A DNA stretch of 7,519 bases from Methylocapsa sp. (lineage in GTDB: Bacteria; Pseudomonadota; Alphaproteobacteria; Rhizobiales; Beijerinckiaceae): positions 1-7,519 of the forward strand of contig JAFMSB010000072.1 in the NCBI GenBank assembly GCA_017353815.1, given 5' to 3'. The position numbers and the translations under genes were made by a program. Within the stretch, counting starts at the first letter, position 1; each line of letters starts with the position of its first letter. The notes below the pieces were generated by a model. The model searched no databases and was not told the DNA's origin. It saw only the letters and a program-made list of their open reading frames with translations. Shown here one piece after another: positions 5,832 to 7,519 of the stretch.

Positions 5832-5849
5832 TATGGCGTTTCCAACACG

Positions 5850-6926
5850 ATGGCCGGCGATGTCATCTGCGAAAAAATAGGCTCTTGCGGGCTAATCACG
5901 CTGAACCGCCCGCAAGCGCTCAACGCCCTGACTCTAAACATGGTGCGAGCGATATCCACCGCCCTTGGCGATTTCGAGAGCGACACCGGAGTCGCCTGTG
6001 TGGCTATCCGAGGCGCCGGAGGCAAGGCCTTCTGCGCCGGCGGCGACATAAAAACCTTATACGATCTCGGGAAGGCGGGAGACTATGCCGGGCAGCTCGA
6101 TTTTTGGCGCGAGGAATATCGCCTTAATCTCCGGATAAAGTTTTACCCGAAACCCTATCTTGCCCTTACAACCGGCATTGTCATGGGCGGCGGCGCAGGG
6201 CTGTCGTTGCATGGCAGCCATGTCGTCGCGGGCGAAAATTTCACATTTGCCATGCCCGAAACTGGGATTGGCTTTTTTCCAGATGTTGGCGCGACATTTT
6301 TCTTGCCCCGCCTTCCCGCGCGGGCCGGGATGTACCTCGCCGTGACCGGTGCAAGGATGAGCTGCGGCGATGCAATCGCGTTCAATATCGCCGGCGTCCA
6401 CATTCCCTCGGCCCGCCATGGCGCACTCATCGAGCGGCTCGCCCGCGGCGAGCCAATCGAGGAGGCAATCGCCGCAGAACATTCACCGCCGCCCGCTTCG
6501 GCTCTCGAGCGGCACTGGAATCTCATTGCGCGATGTTTTGCCGGCCCAAGGCTGTCTGATATTCTCCGCAGCCTCGATGAAGAGGCAGGCGCGGGATCGC
6601 AATTTGCCGGGCTTGCCGCTTCGGCAATAAGCAGCAAATGCCCGGCAAGTCTTGCCATCGTCCTGCGGCAGATGCGAATTGGTGCCGCGATGGATCTTGC
6701 CGAAGCACTGCAAACCGAATTTCGTATCGCCGCGCGCCTTGCAAGGCGCAATGATTATTACGAAGGCGTGCGGGCGGTCATCATTGACAAGGGCCACCGG
6801 CCTCGCTGGGATCCGGCCGCGATCGAGGAGGTTGATGCGCTTGACACCAGCAGCTATTTCGCCCCCCTTCCAGAAGGCGAACTGGGCTTTGGAGCAAGCG
6901 CCGAGGCAGCTGTGCGAAAGACTTAA
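5850..6926 (+). CDS. 3-hydroxyisobutyryl-CoA hydrolase (enoyl-CoA hydratase/isomerase superfamily)
   Basis: The family hydrolyses 3-hydroxyisobutyryl-CoA to the free acid in valine degradation. The 358-residue protein has the crotonase fold with hydrolase hallmarks: GLITLNRPQALNAL (14-27), KAFCAGGDIKTLYDLG (59-74, oxyanion-hole glycines), KPYLALTTGIVMGGGAGLSL (101-120) and MPETGIGFFPDVGATFFLPRL (135-155). Glu137 and Asp145 correspond to the catalytic pair of human HIBCH. The C-terminus carries the subgroup signature KCPASLAIVLRQ (263-274) and NDYYEGVRAVIIDKGHRPRW (301-320). Length and motifs separate it from ordinary enoyl-CoA hydratases of about 260 residues. ATG at 5850 gives the family-typical N-terminus but has no clear Shine-Dalgarno site; a hairpin occupies the space upstream. 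No other valine-pathway gene is in the window. Confidence 0.9.
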   Translation: MAGDVICEKIGSCGLITLNRPQALNALTLNMVRAISTALGDFESDTGVACVAIRGAGGKAFCAGGDIKTLYDLGKAGDYAGQLDFWREEYRLNLRIKFYPKPYLALTTGIVMGGGAGLSLHGSHVVAGENFTFAMPETGIGFFPDVGATFFLPRLPARAGMYLAVTGARMSCGDAIAFNIAGVHIPSARHGALIERLARGEPIEEAIAAEHSPPPASALERHWNLIARCFAGPRLSDILRSLDEEAGAGSQFAGLAASAISSKCPASLAIVLRQMRIGAAMDLAEALQTEFRIAARLARRNDYYEGVRAVIIDKGHRPRWDPAAIEEVDALDTSSYFAPLPEGELGFGASAEAAVRKT

Positions 6927-7365
6927 GCGAGAAGCCACTCGAAAAATAGCAGAAAGCCGGCATCGTCGCGGGGGGTGTGCTCGCGCGGCGACAACAATCG
7001 CGCGCGTTTTCATTTCTTCCAATTCATGCGGCTGCTTGCAGGCCTCTCGGCAATCGAGGAACTCATTCAATGGATGGCGATCCTGCTGCCTGCCGAACCC
7101 TCATTTTACTCGCAGCCGCGTCTTTCGAGCGCGGCCAAGCAAAACGGACGTTCGATAGGCCCGGGCTCCGTTAGCGCCTGCGGCCTTAGCCGGGCAACGC
7201 CCCGGACTGGTTCCTCGATTCGTGATGATCCTGCTGGGGAACATGCATCACGCGGGCGAGTTGCTCTGATCTTAGCGCCACAGGGATTGCGCTCGTAAAG
7301 GCGCATCCTCGTTTGGGAGCGGGAATGGGCGGGGGCTCTAAACAGACCACCGGGAGGGCCGCGAA
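6927..7365 (+). other. 439-base intergenic region with no recognisable gene
   Basis: Several overlapping short frames on both strands are open, but none resembles a known protein, and the minus-strand ones mostly run antisense to neighbours. A small inverted repeat, CGAG/CTCG (6928-6941), sits just after the hydrolase stop without a T-run. GCCCGG with CCGGGC near 7160-7195 is a weak stem. GGAAC at 7238-7242 followed by GTT at 7260-7262 is a possible EcfG-type promoter for the next gene. I see no convincing terminator for the hydrolase gene and no tRNA. Confidence 0.5.
7353..7358 (+). promoter_or_regulatory. Ribosome binding site of the proline-rich gene
   Basis: GGAGGG lies seven bases before ATG at 7366. 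It is the strongest Shine-Dalgarno sequence in the window and is the main reason to accept the low-complexity frame that follows as a real gene. Confidence 0.75.
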
Positions 7366-7519
7366 ATGCGCACGCAGCAAAAGCCAGGGGAAAAACCGGA
7401 CATTCCGCCGCCTCCCAGGGAGCCGCCGCAACCGGCGCCGCCGCAGGAACTTCCCCCCGTCAAGCCGCCGGATTTGGAACCCGCTCCGCCGCAAGAATTG
7501 CCGCCGGATGTCCCGCCGC
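7366..7519 (+). CDS. Proline-rich repeat protein of unknown function (runs off right edge)
   Basis: The visible 51 residues begin MRTQQKPGEKPDIPPPP and contain 22 prolines, with Glu, Gln and Asp but no aromatic residues. PAPPQELPP occurs at residues 23-31 and again at 39-47, a period of 16 residues (48 bases). The codons vary between copies (CTT versus TTG for Leu, CAG versus CAA for Gln), which suggests selection on the protein rather than a very recent DNA duplication. There is no signal peptide or membrane segment in the visible part. Such sequences form extended polyproline-like, disordered segments. The strong ribosome binding site supports translation. The opposite strand is also open (7186-7494) but gives an Arg-rich shadow. 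The function is unknown and the C-terminus is outside the window. Confidence 0.72.
   Translation, partial: MRTQQKPGEKPDIPPPPREPPQPAPPQELPPVKPPDLEPAPPQELPPDVPP
7432..7506 (+). repeat. 48-base-period coding repeat (PAPPQELPP units)
   Basis: Two imperfect DNA copies at 7432-7458 and 7480-7506 encode identical nonapeptides, separated by VKPPDLE. A third unit could start at the window edge but cannot be judged. Confidence 0.7.

Noticed and set aside
5619..5849. N-terminal extension of the CoA hydrolase frame
   Set aside because: It overlaps the eipB 3' end out of frame, and the family N-terminus aligns with ATG 5850.
6483..7070. 195-residue minus-strand frame
   Set aside because: Most of it is antisense to the CoA hydrolase gene, and it has no recognisable motif or ribosome binding site.
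7186..7494. 102-residue minus-strand frame opposite the proline-rich gene
   Set aside because: Its Arg-rich sequence is what the complement of proline codons produces, while the plus strand has a much stronger ribosome binding site.

Overview
The window looks like a chromosomal housekeeping stretch from a GC-rich alphaproteobacterium, most likely of the Rhizobiales (Hyphomicrobiales). The best taxonomic pointer is an EipB/DUF1849 periplasmic protein, a family typical of that order. TTG starts, weak Shine-Dalgarno sites and a secreted cysteine-containing orphan of alphaproteobacterial type are compatible with this. The genus is not resolved. I see no phage, transposase, integrase, CRISPR, tRNA or rRNA signal.

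Layout. On the left, two minus-strand genes: a PP2C-type Ser/Thr phosphatase running off the left edge (1-333) and an exported cyclophilin-type peptidyl-prolyl isomerase (564-1142). After a 474-base gap come two plus-strand genes: a membrane sterol desaturase/fatty acid hydroxylase family protein (1617-2402, TTG start) and a secreted six-cysteine protein of unknown function (2579-3067). A strong palindrome with T-runs (3199-3224) separates these from a convergent minus-strand pair, a RidA-family protein (4013-4486) and a glycerophosphodiester phosphodiesterase (3255-4016), which overlap by ATGA. Across a 405-base divergent gap, the plus strand carries eipB (4892-5773) and a 3-hydroxyisobutyryl-CoA hydrolase (5850-6926), separated by a long hairpin. 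The right edge holds a 439-base gap and the start of a proline-rich repeat protein (7366 to the end).

How the genes fit together. Several products act at or beyond the inner membrane: the exported isomerase, the desaturase-like enzyme, the secreted orphan and EipB. The phosphodiesterase could recycle phospholipid head groups. The RidA protein and the CoA hydrolase belong to general metabolite repair and valine breakdown. Only ridA-gdpD is clearly an operon.

Novelty. I find no convincing undescribed multi-gene system. The points worth checking are the parS-like palindrome, the hairpin between eipB and the hydrolase gene, the structured leader before the desaturase, the six-cysteine orphan and the proline-rich repeat protein.
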